Notes under the pieces: model-generated
The model's database searches: none
What the model was told of the DNA's origin: nothing
What the model saw: only the letters and a program-made list of their open reading frames with translations
NCBI GenBank assembly: GCA_025928645.1
Contig: JAICJD010000016.1
Span: 1-34,638 of the forward strand
Length of the DNA: 34,638 nucleotides
From: Gemmatimonadales bacterium
GTDB taxonomy: Bacteria; Gemmatimonadota; Gemmatimonadetes; Gemmatimonadales; GWC2-71-9
Reading direction: 5' to 3'
In this document: piece after piece, positions 1 to 8,882 of the stretch
Numbering within the stretch: the first letter of the stretch is position 1
Layout: each line of letters opens with the position of its first letter
Made by a program: the position numbers and the translations under genes

Positions 1-19
1 GGTCTGGCAGGACCCCGCC

Positions 20-2296
20 ATGGCGGGCATCTTTCCCTCCTCCATGGACACTTTCCAACACCAGCTCGAAGCCGGTCTCGCCGGGCGCTACCGGCTCGAG
101 CGCGAGCTGGGTCAGGGCGGCATGGCGGTCGTGTTCCTGGCCCAGGACCTCCGCCACGACCGCAAGGTCGCTCTCAAGGTCCTCCGTCCCGATCTCTCGG
201 CTGCCATCGGGGCCGAGCGGTTCCTCCGGGAGATCAAGCTTGCCGCCGGGCTGAACCACCCGCACATCCTCCCCGTGTACGATTCCGGCCGGGCCGGCGA
301 CCTCCTCTTCTATGTCATGCCCAACATGGAGGGCAGCTCGCTCAGGGAGCGGCTGCAGCGCGAGCGGCAGCTCCCGCTGGCCGACGCCCTGGCCGTCACG
401 GCCGAGGTCGCCTCGGCGCTCGACTACGCCCATCGCCACCACGTGGTCCACCGCGACATCAAACCCGAGAACATCCTGCTCCACGAGGGCTCGGCGATGG
501 TGGCCGACTTCGGGATCGGGAAGGCGCTGAGCGCCGACGGCTCGCTCACCCAGACCGGCATGGTCGTGGGCACGCCGACCTATATGAGCCCGGAGCAGGC
601 CTCCGGCGAAGGCGACATCGACGGGCGGACCGATCTCTACAGCCTCGGCTGCGTTCTGTATGAGATGCTGACCGGCGAGCCGCCCTTCACCGGCGCCACC
701 GCCCAGGCCGTCATCGCCAAGCGTTTCATCTCTCCGATCCCGAAGGTGCGGGTGACTCGCGACGTGCCCGAGGCGGTGGACGACGCGCTGACCCGCGCCC
801 TCGCGAGGACCCCGGTCGACCGCTTCGCCACCGCGGCGCAGTTCGTCGACGCTCTTCGCCAGGCAAACGGCATCGGCTCGGCAGGGCAGGCGACAACCGC
901 CGTCCGGACGCCGCCCTCGTCGCCCGCGCGCAAGGCGATCGCGGTGCTGCCGCTGGCCAACCGGAGCGCCGACCCGGAGAACGAGTACTTCAGCGACGGC
1001 ATGACCGAGGAGATCATCAACGCCCTCGCCAAGGTTCCGGGGATTCAGGTCGCCTCGCGCACCTCCTCTTTCACCTTCAAAGGGAAGGAGGTCGACATCC
1101 GCGAGATCGGCGAAAAGCTGGGGGTGAGCTCGGTGCTCGAAGGGAGCGTGCGCAAGGTCGGGAGCCGGGTTCGGATCACCGCGCAGCTCATCAACGTGGC
1201 CGACGGCTACCATCTCTGGTCCGAGACCTACGACCGCCAGCTGGAGGACGTGTTCGCCATCCAGGACGAGATCTCCCGCGCCATCGTGGACGCGCTGAAG
1301 CTGCGCCTGGGCAGCGATGCCGACACGCTCGTGGCGCCGGCCAAGAACATCGAGGCCTACACGCTGTACCTGAAGGGCCGCTTCGTCTTCAACAAGGATA
1401 CCGAGCCCTCGACCCGAAAGGCGCTCGACCTCTTCCAGCAGTCGCTGCTCCAGGATCCGGGGTACGCCCGCTCGTATGCCGGCATCGCCGATTGCTGGAC
1501 CCAGCTCGCCGACGACTTCGTCGTGCCGGACGACGCCTATCCCCGCGCCAAGGCGGCCGCCACCCGGGCCCTGCAGCACGACCCCGACCTGGTCGAGGCG
1601 ATCACGTCGGTCGGCAAGGTGCTGTGCTGGTACGAGTGGGACTTCGACGGCGCGGAGCGGCAGCTCCGCCGAGCGGTGGAACTGAACGAGAACCACGCGG
1701 AGGCCCACTGGGCGTTTGGCAGCGTGCTCCCTACCGTGGGCCGGCTGGGCGAGGCCGTCGAGGAAATGCGGAAAGCGCTCATCCTGGATCCGCTGTATGC
1801 CGTGTACAGCCGCTGGCTGGGGCGCTTCCTGCTGTTCGGCGGCGACTACGCGGGGTCGATCGCGCAATCGCGGAAGACGATGGACCTGAACGCCGACTAC
1901 GCGTACTCGTATCTCGATATCGGCTCGGCCTACCTGGAGCTGGGAGACGCCGAGGCCGCGCTGCAGTGGTTTCAGCGAGGACAGCGGATGGAGACCAGCG
2001 TGCGGTCCTACGATGCCCTCATCGTGCGGGCGCTCGCCCCGCTGGGCCGCCGCGACGAGGCGGAGGAGATCCTTCAGCGGCTCGACGAGGAGTCGCGCCA
2101 GCACTACGTGCGATCGGAAATCATGGCGATGGGCTACGCCGCCGTGGGAGATCTCGATCGCGCCTTCGCCTGTCTCGAGCGCGCCTTCCAGGTCCGGTCG
2201 GCGGGGCTCATCTACCTGCACGTAGACCCCGCCTACAAGGCGGTCCGGGAGGATCCCCGCTTTCGGCAGCTGGTGCAGCGGATCGGACTGCGCTAG
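20..2296 (+). CDS. Ser/Thr protein kinase with TolB-like and TPR domains (cytosolic)
   Basis: A 758-residue Hanks-type protein kinase. The kinase domain covers about residues 24-280, with the glycine-rich loop GQGGMA, ATP-anchoring K53, catalytic H144-R145-D146 and the DFG metal-binding D163. A TolB-like/FlgO-like domain (about 305-430, starting KAIAVLPLANRS) follows, then tetratricopeptide repeats to the C terminus (about 440-750). I see no hydrophobic span between kinase and TolB-like domain, so unlike the other two kinases here this one should be soluble. Such proteins phosphorylate Ser/Thr of partner proteins, with the TPR region offering a binding platform; the substrate is unknown. Start: ATG at 20 is the first in frame, and ATG at 44 (residue 9) is equally possible because upstream context is cut by the window edge. 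It ends convergently 94 bp from the ferritin-like gene. Confidence 0.9.
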   Translation: MAGIFPSSMDTFQHQLEAGLAGRYRLERELGQGGMAVVFLAQDLRHDRKVALKVLRPDLSAAIGAERFLREIKLAAGLNHPHILPVYDSGRAGDLLFYVMPNMEGSSLRERLQRERQLPLADALAVTAEVASALDYAHRHHVVHRDIKPENILLHEGSAMVADFGIGKALSADGSLTQTGMVVGTPTYMSPEQASGEGDIDGRTDLYSLGCVLYEMLTGEPPFTGATAQAVIAKRFISPIPKVRVTRDVPEAVDDALTRALARTPVDRFATAAQFVDALRQANGIGSAGQATTAVRTPPSSPARKAIAVLPLANRSADPENEYFSDGMTEEIINALAKVPGIQVASRTSSFTFKGKEVDIREIGEKLGVSSVLEGSVRKVGSRVRITAQLINVADGYHLWSETYDRQLEDVFAIQDEISRAIVDALKLRLGSDADTLVAPAKNIEAYTLYLKGRFVFNKDTEPSTRKALDLFQQSLLQDPGYARSYAGIADCWTQLADDFVVPDDAYPRAKAAATRALQHDPDLVEAITSVGKVLCWYEWDFDGAERQLRRAVELNENHAEAHWAFGSVLPTVGRLGEAVEEMRKALILDPLYAVYSRWLGRFLLFGGDYAGSIAQSRKTMDLNADYAYSYLDIGSAYLELGDAEAALQWFQRGQRMETSVRSYDALIVRALAPLGRRDEAEEILQRLDEESRQHYVRSEIMAMGYAAVGDLDRAFACLERAFQVRSAGLIYLHVDPAYKAVREDPRFRQLVQRIGLR

Positions 2297-2349
2297 GCGG
2301 AAGCCCCGGCATCGGCTGGCGGGGACACGGTCAACCGGCCCGGTGCCCT

Positions 2350-2379
2350 GTGAGAAGCCAGGCAGGCCTGGCTTCTCAC
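2350..2379. terminator. Bidirectional hairpin between convergent genes
   Basis: A perfect 14-bp inverted repeat (GTGAGAAGCCAGGC at 2350-2363 and its complement at 2366-2379), separated by only two bases. It lies between the kinase stop (2296, plus) and the ferritin-like gene stop (2391, minus). It has no T-tract on either side, so termination activity is inferred from position and symmetry. Confidence 0.55.
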
Positions 2380-2390
2380 CTGGCGCCTGA

Positions 2391-2990
2391 TTATCGCCCG
2401 GTCTGCGTGAAGGACTCGGCTGCGGGAGCCTCCTCGACCTCGTCCCACGCTTCCTTGACGGTCCGGTTCACCTGCGACACGACGTCCGTGGCCGGGAGTC
2501 CCTCCTGCTGGAGGTACCGGACCACCGACGCCGGCACCAGCGTGTCGAACCGCAGAATTGCGTCGGCGTAGTCCCGGAAGTGCTGGCGGCCAAGGTCGGC
2601 CACTTCCTGATCGCCCAGCGCGAGCGCCGTCGTGTGCAGCATGAGATAGCCGATGTTCGCCAGATTGAACGCCGTGTAGTCGTCGCGCAGGTTCTTCGGC
2701 AGGCCTTCCGACCGAACCAGGTCGATCACCCCCGCCGCGGCGCCCGCCACGGCCGACCCCGCCCGCTTGACCGTCTGGGCCACCCCGCCGGAGTTGCGCC
2801 GGTCGCTCAGGGCTCGAAGGTCCGAGATGTGGTGCTCGACCTGGTGGTGGATCTGGCGCAGCTCGGTCACGACGTCCGGATAGTCCTTCAGATCGGTGAG
2901 CTGGCCCTTGAGCGCCTTCTCGATGTGGTCCTCGAGGGCCAGCATGTCGCCGATGTAGCTGTTGATCGCTTCGTTCTTGTCGCGTGCCAC
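2391..2990 (-). CDS. Ferritin-like four-helix protein, function unknown
   Basis: A 199-residue, mostly helical protein. Helical stretches near residues 10-30 (SYIGDMLALEDHIEKAL), 43-62 (QIHHQVEHHISDLRAL) and 100-150 contain Glu and His at spacings reminiscent of ferritin-like/DUF892 proteins, which bind or buffer metals or respond to stress. A short Ala/Gly segment near residues 75-90 joins the first two helices to the rest. Start is GTG at 2990, with an AGAGG ribosome site about 6 nt upstream; this fits better than any internal ATG. The gene begins 16 bp after the stop of the broken MFS gene and shares its strand, so it may be the last gene of the ArsR-MFS unit. The family assignment is by helix and His/Glu pattern only. 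Confidence 0.6.
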   Translation of the reverse strand: MARDKNEAINSYIGDMLALEDHIEKALKGQLTDLKDYPDVVTELRQIHHQVEHHISDLRALSDRRNSGGVAQTVKRAGSAVAGAAAGVIDLVRSEGLPKNLRDDYTAFNLANIGYLMLHTTALALGDQEVADLGRQHFRDYADAILRFDTLVPASVVRYLQQEGLPATDVVSQVNRTVKEAWDEVEEAPAAESFTQTGR

Positions 2991-3006
2991 GATTGACCTC
3001 GCAGAG

Positions 3007-4007
3007 CTATAGCGTGAAAAGATGTCCGGCCCGGCCAGGCGCGGACGCCCAGAGCCCGCTAAGATGGGGCCGGGGCAGCGCTGCGGCTGTGCGTGGGGTC
3101 ACCGCTATCGGCGTGATTCTCCTGGGCGCCTGTGTGGGCCGCTGGCACGCCCCTCCACGCCACCACCGCGCACTCAGCAGCAACCCCGCCGCCGCCAGAC
3201 TCGCCGCGTGCATCCCGCCGACGATCCGCGACGGCTCAAGCAGCGTCCCGAACGCCGCTACCCCGATCACGCCGCCGGTCTGCCGCGCCGCGTTGAGCGC
3301 CGCCGTCCCGGTGCCGGCGCGCTCGCGCTCGACGCTCGCCAGCACGCTGGTCGTCATCGCCGGTACCGCGAGCCCCATGCCCAGCGGGATCACCACGAAC
3401 GCCGGCAGCATCGCGAGGTAGGAGGAGCGGTCGCCCAGCCAGAGCAGCATCGCGTACCCGGAACGTGAGCCCGCCGAGCGCGACGACCGCGAGCGCCTGG
3501 CCGGCCGGGTCGATCCGCCCTGAGGCCGGCGCGCCCGTGTCGAGCAGGCGGAGCGCCATCGCGATCGCGACCGCGCACACCGGCAGGTTGACGAGAAAGA
3601 TGCTGCGGCGCCTTCGAGTCGCCTTCGAAGGCGCGGTTGAGCAGCGCGAGCGAGGTCGGCACCAGGAGCGCCGCGCCCACGCCCTGGGTCGCGCGCGCCG
3701 CGAGCAGCTTGCCCGGGCTCGGCGCGAGGCCGCAGGCCAGCGAGGCGAGCCCGAAGATCGCGAACCCGGCGATGTACGGCCGCCGCGCGCCGTGCCGGTC
3801 GCCCGTCGTGCCGCCGGAGAGCAGCACCGCGGCGAACACCAGCGCGTAGGCGTCCACCACCCACTGCAGCAGCGCGACGCCGCCGCCCAGGTCGGCCCCC
3901 ATCCGCGGCAGCGCCACGTTGACGATCGTGACGTCGAGCTGCACCACCACGAAGCCGAGCGACGTCGCGGCGACGATCCATCCGCCGCGGGCCGGGCGCT
4001 CCGTCAC
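3007..4007 (-). pseudogene. MFS drug exporter (DHA2-like), decayed by internal deletions
   Basis: Begins at GTG 4007, overlapping the ArsR stop by 4 bp (GTGA). The first 130 residues are a normal start of a 14-helix MFS exporter: VVQLDVTIVNVALPRMGADL, WVVDAYALVFAAVLL, the GDRHGARR loop and ATQGVGAALLVPTSLALLNRAF. Near 3612 the reading moves to another frame, resuming at RSIFLVNLPVCAVAIA without the helix-5 region. Near 3468 it moves again, resuming at GYAMLLWLGDRSS without about helices 7-11. The remnant ends with the usual ERAGTGTAALNAARQTGGVIGVA motif. About 333 codons remain against 460-520 in intact relatives. Both junctions lie at GC-rich spots, and the first contains the direct repeat CGCCTTCGA twice. 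It should not make a working pump. Confidence 0.85.
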
Positions 4008-4711
4008 CAGACCTCGACCCCGAGCCGCTGCCGGAGCACCCGGCGTCCCGACGGCGTGACGCGCGTGATCCGGCTGTCGCCGTTCCGCTCGACCCAGCCC
4101 GCCTCGAACATCCGGTCGCACAGCGCGCCGCCCAGGGCGCCGGCCAGATGGTAGCGGCGCTCGCTCCAGTCGAGGCACGCGCGGGCGAAGGTCCGCCGCG
4201 CGCGCCGCGCCATCTCGACGTCCACGCCGAGCGACTCGAGCCCGCGCGCGCCGCTGTCCGAGAGATCGTAGAACCGGCCGTCGAGCGACAGCCAGCCTTC
4301 GCGCACCATCGCGTCGGCGAGAGCGACGCCGAGCACGCCGGCGAGATGGCGGTAGCAGGTGCGTCCCCGCCGGAGGGCGCTCGAGGCGAAAACCTCATCG
4401 TGCGGCGCCGGCCCTCGCGGCGCCGGGGCCAGCGCGGCGAGCGCTTCGAGCAGCCCGGTCAGGTGCTCCGGGTCGCGGAGCCGGAAGTAGCGGTGCCGGC
4501 CCTCGCGCTCGACCAGAAGCAGGCCGGCGCGGCTGAGCCGCGAGAGGTGCTCGCTCGCCGTCGCCGCGGAGATGCGTGCCGCGCGGGCCAGCTCCGTCGC
4601 GGGCCGGGCGCGGCCGTCGGCCAGCGCGAGCAGGATGGTGGCTCGGGCGGGCACCGCGAGCAGCGAAGCCGTCCGGGCCACGGGAGCGTCGGGAAGGGGC
4701 GATCTGGTCAT
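4004..4711 (-). CDS. ArsR/winged-helix transcriptional regulator
   Basis: A 235-residue regulator. The N-terminal 85 residues form a winged helix: ATILLALADGRARPATELA, then recognition helix ISAATASEHLSRLSRAGLL and the wing VEREGRHRYFRL. This is the ArsR-family arrangement. The C-terminal 130 residues are Cys-poor and contain a second winged-helix-like region ending RVTPSGRRVLRQRL, a layout seen in longer ArsR-type repressors of drug exporters. I see no typical metal-binding CxC motif in the recognition helix, so a metal ligand is unlikely. Its stop overlaps the start of the MFS gene, so it presumably once controlled that pump. Divergent from the kinase gene at 4969, with a 257-bp shared upstream region. 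Confidence 0.85.
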   Translation of the reverse strand: MTRSPLPDAPVARTASLLAVPARATILLALADGRARPATELARAARISAATASEHLSRLSRAGLLLVEREGRHRYFRLRDPEHLTGLLEALAALAPAPRGPAPHDEVFASSALRRGRTCYRHLAGVLGVALADAMVREGWLSLDGRFYDLSDSGARGLESLGVDVEMARRARRTFARACLDWSERRYHLAGALGGALCDRMFEAGWVERNGDSRITRVTPSGRRVLRQRLGVEVW

Positions 4712-4735
4712 GCCGGAAGACTAGACGCAAATCGG

Positions 4736-4812
4736 TTCGGCGGCGGCCGAAGCGTCACGCCGGTCCCGGAAAATCGAACCGCCGCCGGAATGGCAACTTC
4801 CGGCGGCGGTTC
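4736..4812. promoter_or_regulatory. Inverted repeats in the divergent ArsR/kinase promoter region
   Basis: The 257-bp divergent gap holds a perfect 15-bp inverted repeat, GAACCGCCGCCGGAA at 4776-4790 and its complement at 4798-4812, with loop TGGCAAC. A smaller symmetric element, TTCGGC-N4-GCCGAA, lies at 4736-4751, 24 bp upstream of the ArsR start. Either could be an operator or an RNA hairpin; I cannot tell which. The rest of 4712-4968 shows no convincing -35/-10 pair or small gene. Confidence 0.4.
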
Positions 4813-4968
4813 ATCGCTGCATGGTGCGACGTGCCGACTACACTCCCACCCGCCGCTCCTGCCCACGATAGCCCGGGTCCTGCCGGCGCCGGCGCTCCTT
4901 GAGGGGCCCGCGAATCGGCGGTACTATCTCCAGGTCCTTCCACCGGCCCTCCTGCCTCCGAGTGTCGG

Positions 4969-7900
4969 ATGAGCGAGCGCGACAACGCCTCCGGCGCACC
5001 GCCCCGATACTGGGAACGCCTGAACGAGATCTTTCACGCCGCGGTCGCGCTGCCACCGGGGGAGCGGGCCGGCCTTCTGGACCACGCCTGCCCGGACGAC
5101 CCGGACCTGCGGGCCGAGGTCGAACGGCTGATCTCCGCGCACGAACGGGCGGGCGGGTTCATCGAAGGCCCGGCGATCGCCGGCGCCGGACCATGGCTCA
5201 CAGAAGAGATCCTTGCGCCGATCGCCGGCGCGCGAGTGGGCTCCTACCGTGTGGAGCGCGAGATCGGCCGAGGCGGGATGGGGGCCGTGTATCTCGCCCA
5301 CCGTGCCGATGGCCACTACGAGCAGAAAGTCGCGATCAAGCTCATCAAGCGCGGCATGGATACCGACCTCGTGCTCGAGCGGTTCCGCGCCGAGCGCCGG
5401 ATTCTCGCCTCGCTGGACCACCCCAACATCGCCCGCCTGATTGACGGCGGCACTACCGACGACGGTCGGCCGTACTTCGTCATGGAGTACATCGAGGGAA
5501 AGCCGATCGACGAATATGCCGACATCCACCGCCTCGCGGTGCCCGAGCGGCTTCGTCTTTTCCTCCAGATCTGTGGGGCGGTCGCCTACGCCCACACCCG
5601 GCGGATCGTCCATCGGGATATCAAACCGGTCAACATCCTGGTCACCGCCGAGGGCGTCCCCAAGCTCCTCGATTTCGGGATTGCCAAGGTGCTGCACCCG
5701 GCCACCGACGAGCCCACCGCGACCATCACCGGGTTCCGGCTGCTGACCCCCGAGTACGCCAGCCCCGAGCAGGTGGAGGGCCGCCCGGCCACGGCCGCGA
5801 GCGACGTCTACTCGCTCGGCGTGGTGCTCTACGAGCTGCTCACCGGTCGGTCGCCGTACCGCTTGCGAAGCCGAGCCCCCGCGGACGTGGTGGAGGCGGT
5901 TCAAACGACCCGGCCCGAGCGACCGAGCCTGGCCGTTGCCCAACCGGGAGCAGCAGTAGACGCAGTGCCCCGCCGCACGGGACTGAACCCCGACCGGGCA
6001 GCGGCCACCGGCACCAACAGCAACGCCCGACTGTGCCGCCAGCTTCGGCGCGATCTCGACGACATCGTACTCACCGCGCTCCGCAAGGAACCGGCGCGGC
6101 GCTATGGGTCGGTGGCGCTGCTCGCGGAAGACATCCGGCGTCATTTGGAGGGGTTGCCGGTTCGGGCCCGGCCGGACGGGATGCTCTACCGCGCCGGCAA
6201 GTTTCTGCAGAGAAACCACAGCTCGGTGGTTGCCGCAGGCCTGGCGGCGCTGGTCGCCGTCGCTCTGGCGGGCAGCTTCGTCGCGTTCCGGGCTCGTGCG
6301 GCGGATGATCTGGACGGCTCGTTGCTCTCCACCGGTGCCTTGGCCCGACGGGATCGCATTCTGGTGGCGGATTTCACCGACCTCGCCAACGATTCCACGC
6401 TGGCCCGGGCCCTGACCGATGCGTTCCGGACCGATCTCGGCGAGTCCCCCGTGGTGCAGGTCATGAGCCTGCGCCAGGTGCGCTCGACCCTCATGCGCAT
6501 GGAACGGTCTCCGGAAGCGGTCCTCGACGATTCCCTGGCCCGCGAGATCGCGGCGCGCGAGGGCGTCAAGGCGTTCGTGAGCGGGACCGTGGCGCGGGTC
6601 GGCGGGGGCTACACGCTGACGGTGCAGTTGATCAGCGCGCAACGGGGTGAGGCGCTGACCGGCCTGCGTGAGACGGCCATCGACTCCTCCCAGCTGATCG
6701 CGGCTGTGGACAGGGCCAGCAAGGGCCTGCGCCACCGGATCGGCGAATCGCTCCGGGAGCTGGATGAGATGCCGCAGCTTTCTCAGGTGACCACCGCTTC
6801 GCTCCCGGCACTCCGTCGGTACACGGAAGGGAATCGGCTCTTTGTGGCCGGAGATCGCACCAAGGCCATCCGGTTGTTCGAGGAGGCCGTGGCCATCGAT
6901 ACCGGATTCGCGACCGCATACGAGGCGATGGCGAAGGTGTACGGGGCCTCGGCCGAGCCGGGCCGCGCCTTTGCGGTGGGGCAGCACGCCATGGCGAACC
7001 AGGCTCGGCTTTCGCTTCGCGAGCGTGAGGTCCAGCTCGCCTCGGCGGCATACGGCACCGGCGACTATCGGACGGCGATCGACCGCTACGGTCGACTGCT
7101 CGAGCGTTACCCCGACGACGCGGCAGCGCTCAGCAACATGGCGCTGGCCTACCGTGATTGGCGGAAGTTCACCACGGCCGAGAGCGTCTACCGGCGCGCC
7201 ATTCGAGCCGATTCCACCATTCCCGTGATCTACTTCGGACTGCACAGCGCGCAGCTGCTCCAGGGCAAATTCGGCGACTCCCGGCGGACCTTGGAGCTGA
7301 TCGGGCGGCGTTGGCCGAACGATCGGATTCTGCCGGTCGTAGAGGTGCAGAATGCTTCCGCACGTCAAGACTGGGATGAGGCGGAGCGGCTCGCGAAAGC
7401 GCGCATTGCCACTCAACGCGGCGACACCCTGCAGCTGCTGGACGGAGTCGAGGCCTTGGCGGGGATCGTGATGACGCGAGGACGTATGGCGGAGGCGGCG
7501 CGGCATTGGCAAACGCAGCTCGCGATGGCTGCCGCATCGGGGTCCTGGGGCCGCTATCTCTTCGGTGTGCAGGAGCTCGGGTATTTGCAGCTCCGCTACC
7601 ACGACGCACCCGGTCCGGCGCGAGCGCTGCTGGACTCGGTGCTGGTCCGTCACCCGCTGGAGAGCATTCTCCCCGGCGACCGGCCGTACTACGAGCTCGC
7701 CCGGTTCTACGTGGCTCTGGGGGATGTTTCTCGCGCGCGCGCCCTGCTCGCATCGGCCGACAGCACCGACCGCGCATTGGGCCGGAATCGCCCAGCCGAC
7801 CGAGCTTGGACGCGCGGGGTGATCGCGTTTGCCGCAGGGCGATCCGCCGAGGCGGAGGCCGAGCTTCGGCAGGCGGCCGAGACCGATTTCTGCGCGATCT

Positions 7901-8196
7901 GCGCGCTGCCGGACCTGGCGCGGGCGTACGAGGCTGCCGGCAAACCGGACTCGGCGCTAGTCACGTACGAGCGCTACCTCGCGACTCCTTGGCTGTTTCG
8001 GTACGAGGTCGACGCAGTCGAGCTCGGCTGGGCGCTGAAGCGGCTGGGTGAGCTGTATGAGGACAAGGGCGATCGGTCCAAGGCCGCCGCTGCTTTCTCC
8101 AAATTGGGTCTGCTCTGGGATCGGGCAGATCCCCACCTGCAGGGCGTGGTCGCGGACGCACGCCGGCGGGCCGAGTTTCCCGGCCCGCTGCGTTAA
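4969..8196 (+). CDS. Membrane Ser/Thr protein kinase with TPR repeats
   Basis: A 1075-residue kinase. Residues 1-70 are the helical leader typical of this kinase group (WERLNEIFHAAVALPPGER, then AHERAGGFIEGPA). The kinase domain runs from about 93 to 385, with loop GRGGMG, K124, H215-R216-D217 and D235 of DFG. It carries an unusually long insertion (about 305-360) between TGRSPY and LRRDLDDIVLTALRKEP. One transmembrane helix lies at about 418-440, then a TolB-like domain (ILVADFTDLANDSTLARAL, about 460-590), then TPRs to the end. The kinase should face the cytoplasm and the TolB-TPR half the periplasm. ATG 4969 is the only start that keeps the leader. Its stop TAA interlocks with that of the ECF sigma gene, hinting at a kinase-sigma pair. 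Confidence 0.92.
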   Translation: MSERDNASGAPPRYWERLNEIFHAAVALPPGERAGLLDHACPDDPDLRAEVERLISAHERAGGFIEGPAIAGAGPWLTEEILAPIAGARVGSYRVEREIGRGGMGAVYLAHRADGHYEQKVAIKLIKRGMDTDLVLERFRAERRILASLDHPNIARLIDGGTTDDGRPYFVMEYIEGKPIDEYADIHRLAVPERLRLFLQICGAVAYAHTRRIVHRDIKPVNILVTAEGVPKLLDFGIAKVLHPATDEPTATITGFRLLTPEYASPEQVEGRPATAASDVYSLGVVLYELLTGRSPYRLRSRAPADVVEAVQTTRPERPSLAVAQPGAAVDAVPRRTGLNPDRAAATGTNSNARLCRQLRRDLDDIVLTALRKEPARRYGSVALLAEDIRRHLEGLPVRARPDGMLYRAGKFLQRNHSSVVAAGLAALVAVALAGSFVAFRARAADDLDGSLLSTGALARRDRILVADFTDLANDSTLARALTDAFRTDLGESPVVQVMSLRQVRSTLMRMERSPEAVLDDSLAREIAAREGVKAFVSGTVARVGGGYTLTVQLISAQRGEALTGLRETAIDSSQLIAAVDRASKGLRHRIGESLRELDEMPQLSQVTTASLPALRRYTEGNRLFVAGDRTKAIRLFEEAVAIDTGFATAYEAMAKVYGASAEPGRAFAVGQHAMANQARLSLREREVQLASAAYGTGDYRTAIDRYGRLLERYPDDAAALSNMALAYRDWRKFTTAESVYRRAIRADSTIPVIYFGLHSAQLLQGKFGDSRRTLELIGRRWPNDRILPVVEVQNASARQDWDEAERLAKARIATQRGDTLQLLDGVEALAGIVMTRGRMAEAARHWQTQLAMAAASGSWGRYLFGVQELGYLQLRYHDAPGPARALLDSVLVRHPLESILPGDRPYYELARFYVALGDVSRARALLASADSTDRALGRNRPADRAWTRGVIAFAAGRSAEAEAELRQAAETDFCAICALPDLARAYEAAGKPDSALVTYERYLATPWLFRYEVDAVELGWALKRLGELYEDKGDRSKAAAAFSKLGLLWDRADPHLQGVVADARRRAEFPGPLR

Positions 8197-8789
8197 CCTC
8201 GCGGATCCCGGGGCGCTCCCTCGATGGCGCCGTAGAGCCACGCCCGGGCGAAGGTCCACTCGCGCTCGACCGTCGCATCCGAGATCCCCAGCACCTCAGC
8301 GATCTCCCGGGCCGATAGCCCGCCGAAGAACTTGAGCTCCACCACCTGGGCCTTGCGCGCGTCGAGCGCCGTGAGCCGCTCGAGCGCCTCCTCCAGCGCG
8401 ATCATTTCCACGTCCGGCCGGCCGGAGGGTGCCTCGACCAGACTCAGCGACACCGGTTCGGCACCTCGCCCCCGCTTGAGCGCCGCTCGGCGCCGGGCGT
8501 GGTCCACGAGGATCCGGCGCATGATGCCCGCGGCCACACCCAGAAACTGCGCGCGGTTCCGCCAGTCCACGCGCCGCTGGTCGATGAGCCGCAGGTAGGC
8601 CTCGTGGACCAGCGCGGTGGGCTGGAGCGTGTGTCCCGCATCCTCGTGGCTCAGGTACGCCTCGGCCAGGCGGTGCAGCTCGTCGTAGAGCACGGGCAGC
8701 ATCTGGTCCAGGCCGGACTTGTCGTTCCGGCCCAGGGCCAGGAGCCAGTCGGTGACCGCAGTGGGACTCTCGGGGGACAGCTCGCTCAT
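8193..8789 (-). CDS. ECF-type RNA polymerase sigma factor, TIGR02999-like
   Basis: A 198-residue sigma factor. Region 2 is at about 28-95: LYDELHRLAEAYLSHE, LQPTALVHEAYLRLID and RAQFLGVAAGIMRRILVDHAR. Region 4 is at about 135-190: VVELKFFGGLSAREIAEVLG followed by ISDATVEREWTFARAWL. The HTLQPTALVHEAYLRL signature marks the TIGR02999/Sigma70_ECF group. These are often encoded beside Ser/Thr kinases rather than classical anti-sigma factors, and none is visible here. It would direct RNA polymerase to a private promoter set. The neighbour at 4969-8196 is convergent and shares the TTAA stop, so control by phosphorylation is an inference from position. Upstream on the same strand lies a secreted protein gene (8883-9395) 93 bp away. 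Confidence 0.92.
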   Translation of the reverse strand: MSELSPESPTAVTDWLLALGRNDKSGLDQMLPVLYDELHRLAEAYLSHEDAGHTLQPTALVHEAYLRLIDQRRVDWRNRAQFLGVAAGIMRRILVDHARRRAALKRGRGAEPVSLSLVEAPSGRPDVEMIALEEALERLTALDARKAQVVELKFFGGLSAREIAEVLGISDATVEREWTFARAWLYGAIEGAPRDPRG

Positions 8790-8882
8790 GGCGACCGGCG
8801 GAAGGGCGAGGATGGAACGCCTCCACCGGGAGTCTACGGTCCGATCGACCGTTGCTCAAGGGCAACGTGCTCTTCCTTCGGG

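Noticed and set aside
4924-7653. 909-codon open frame on the minus strand
   Set aside because: Antisense shadow of the kinase at 4969-8196 with low-complexity composition and no motif.
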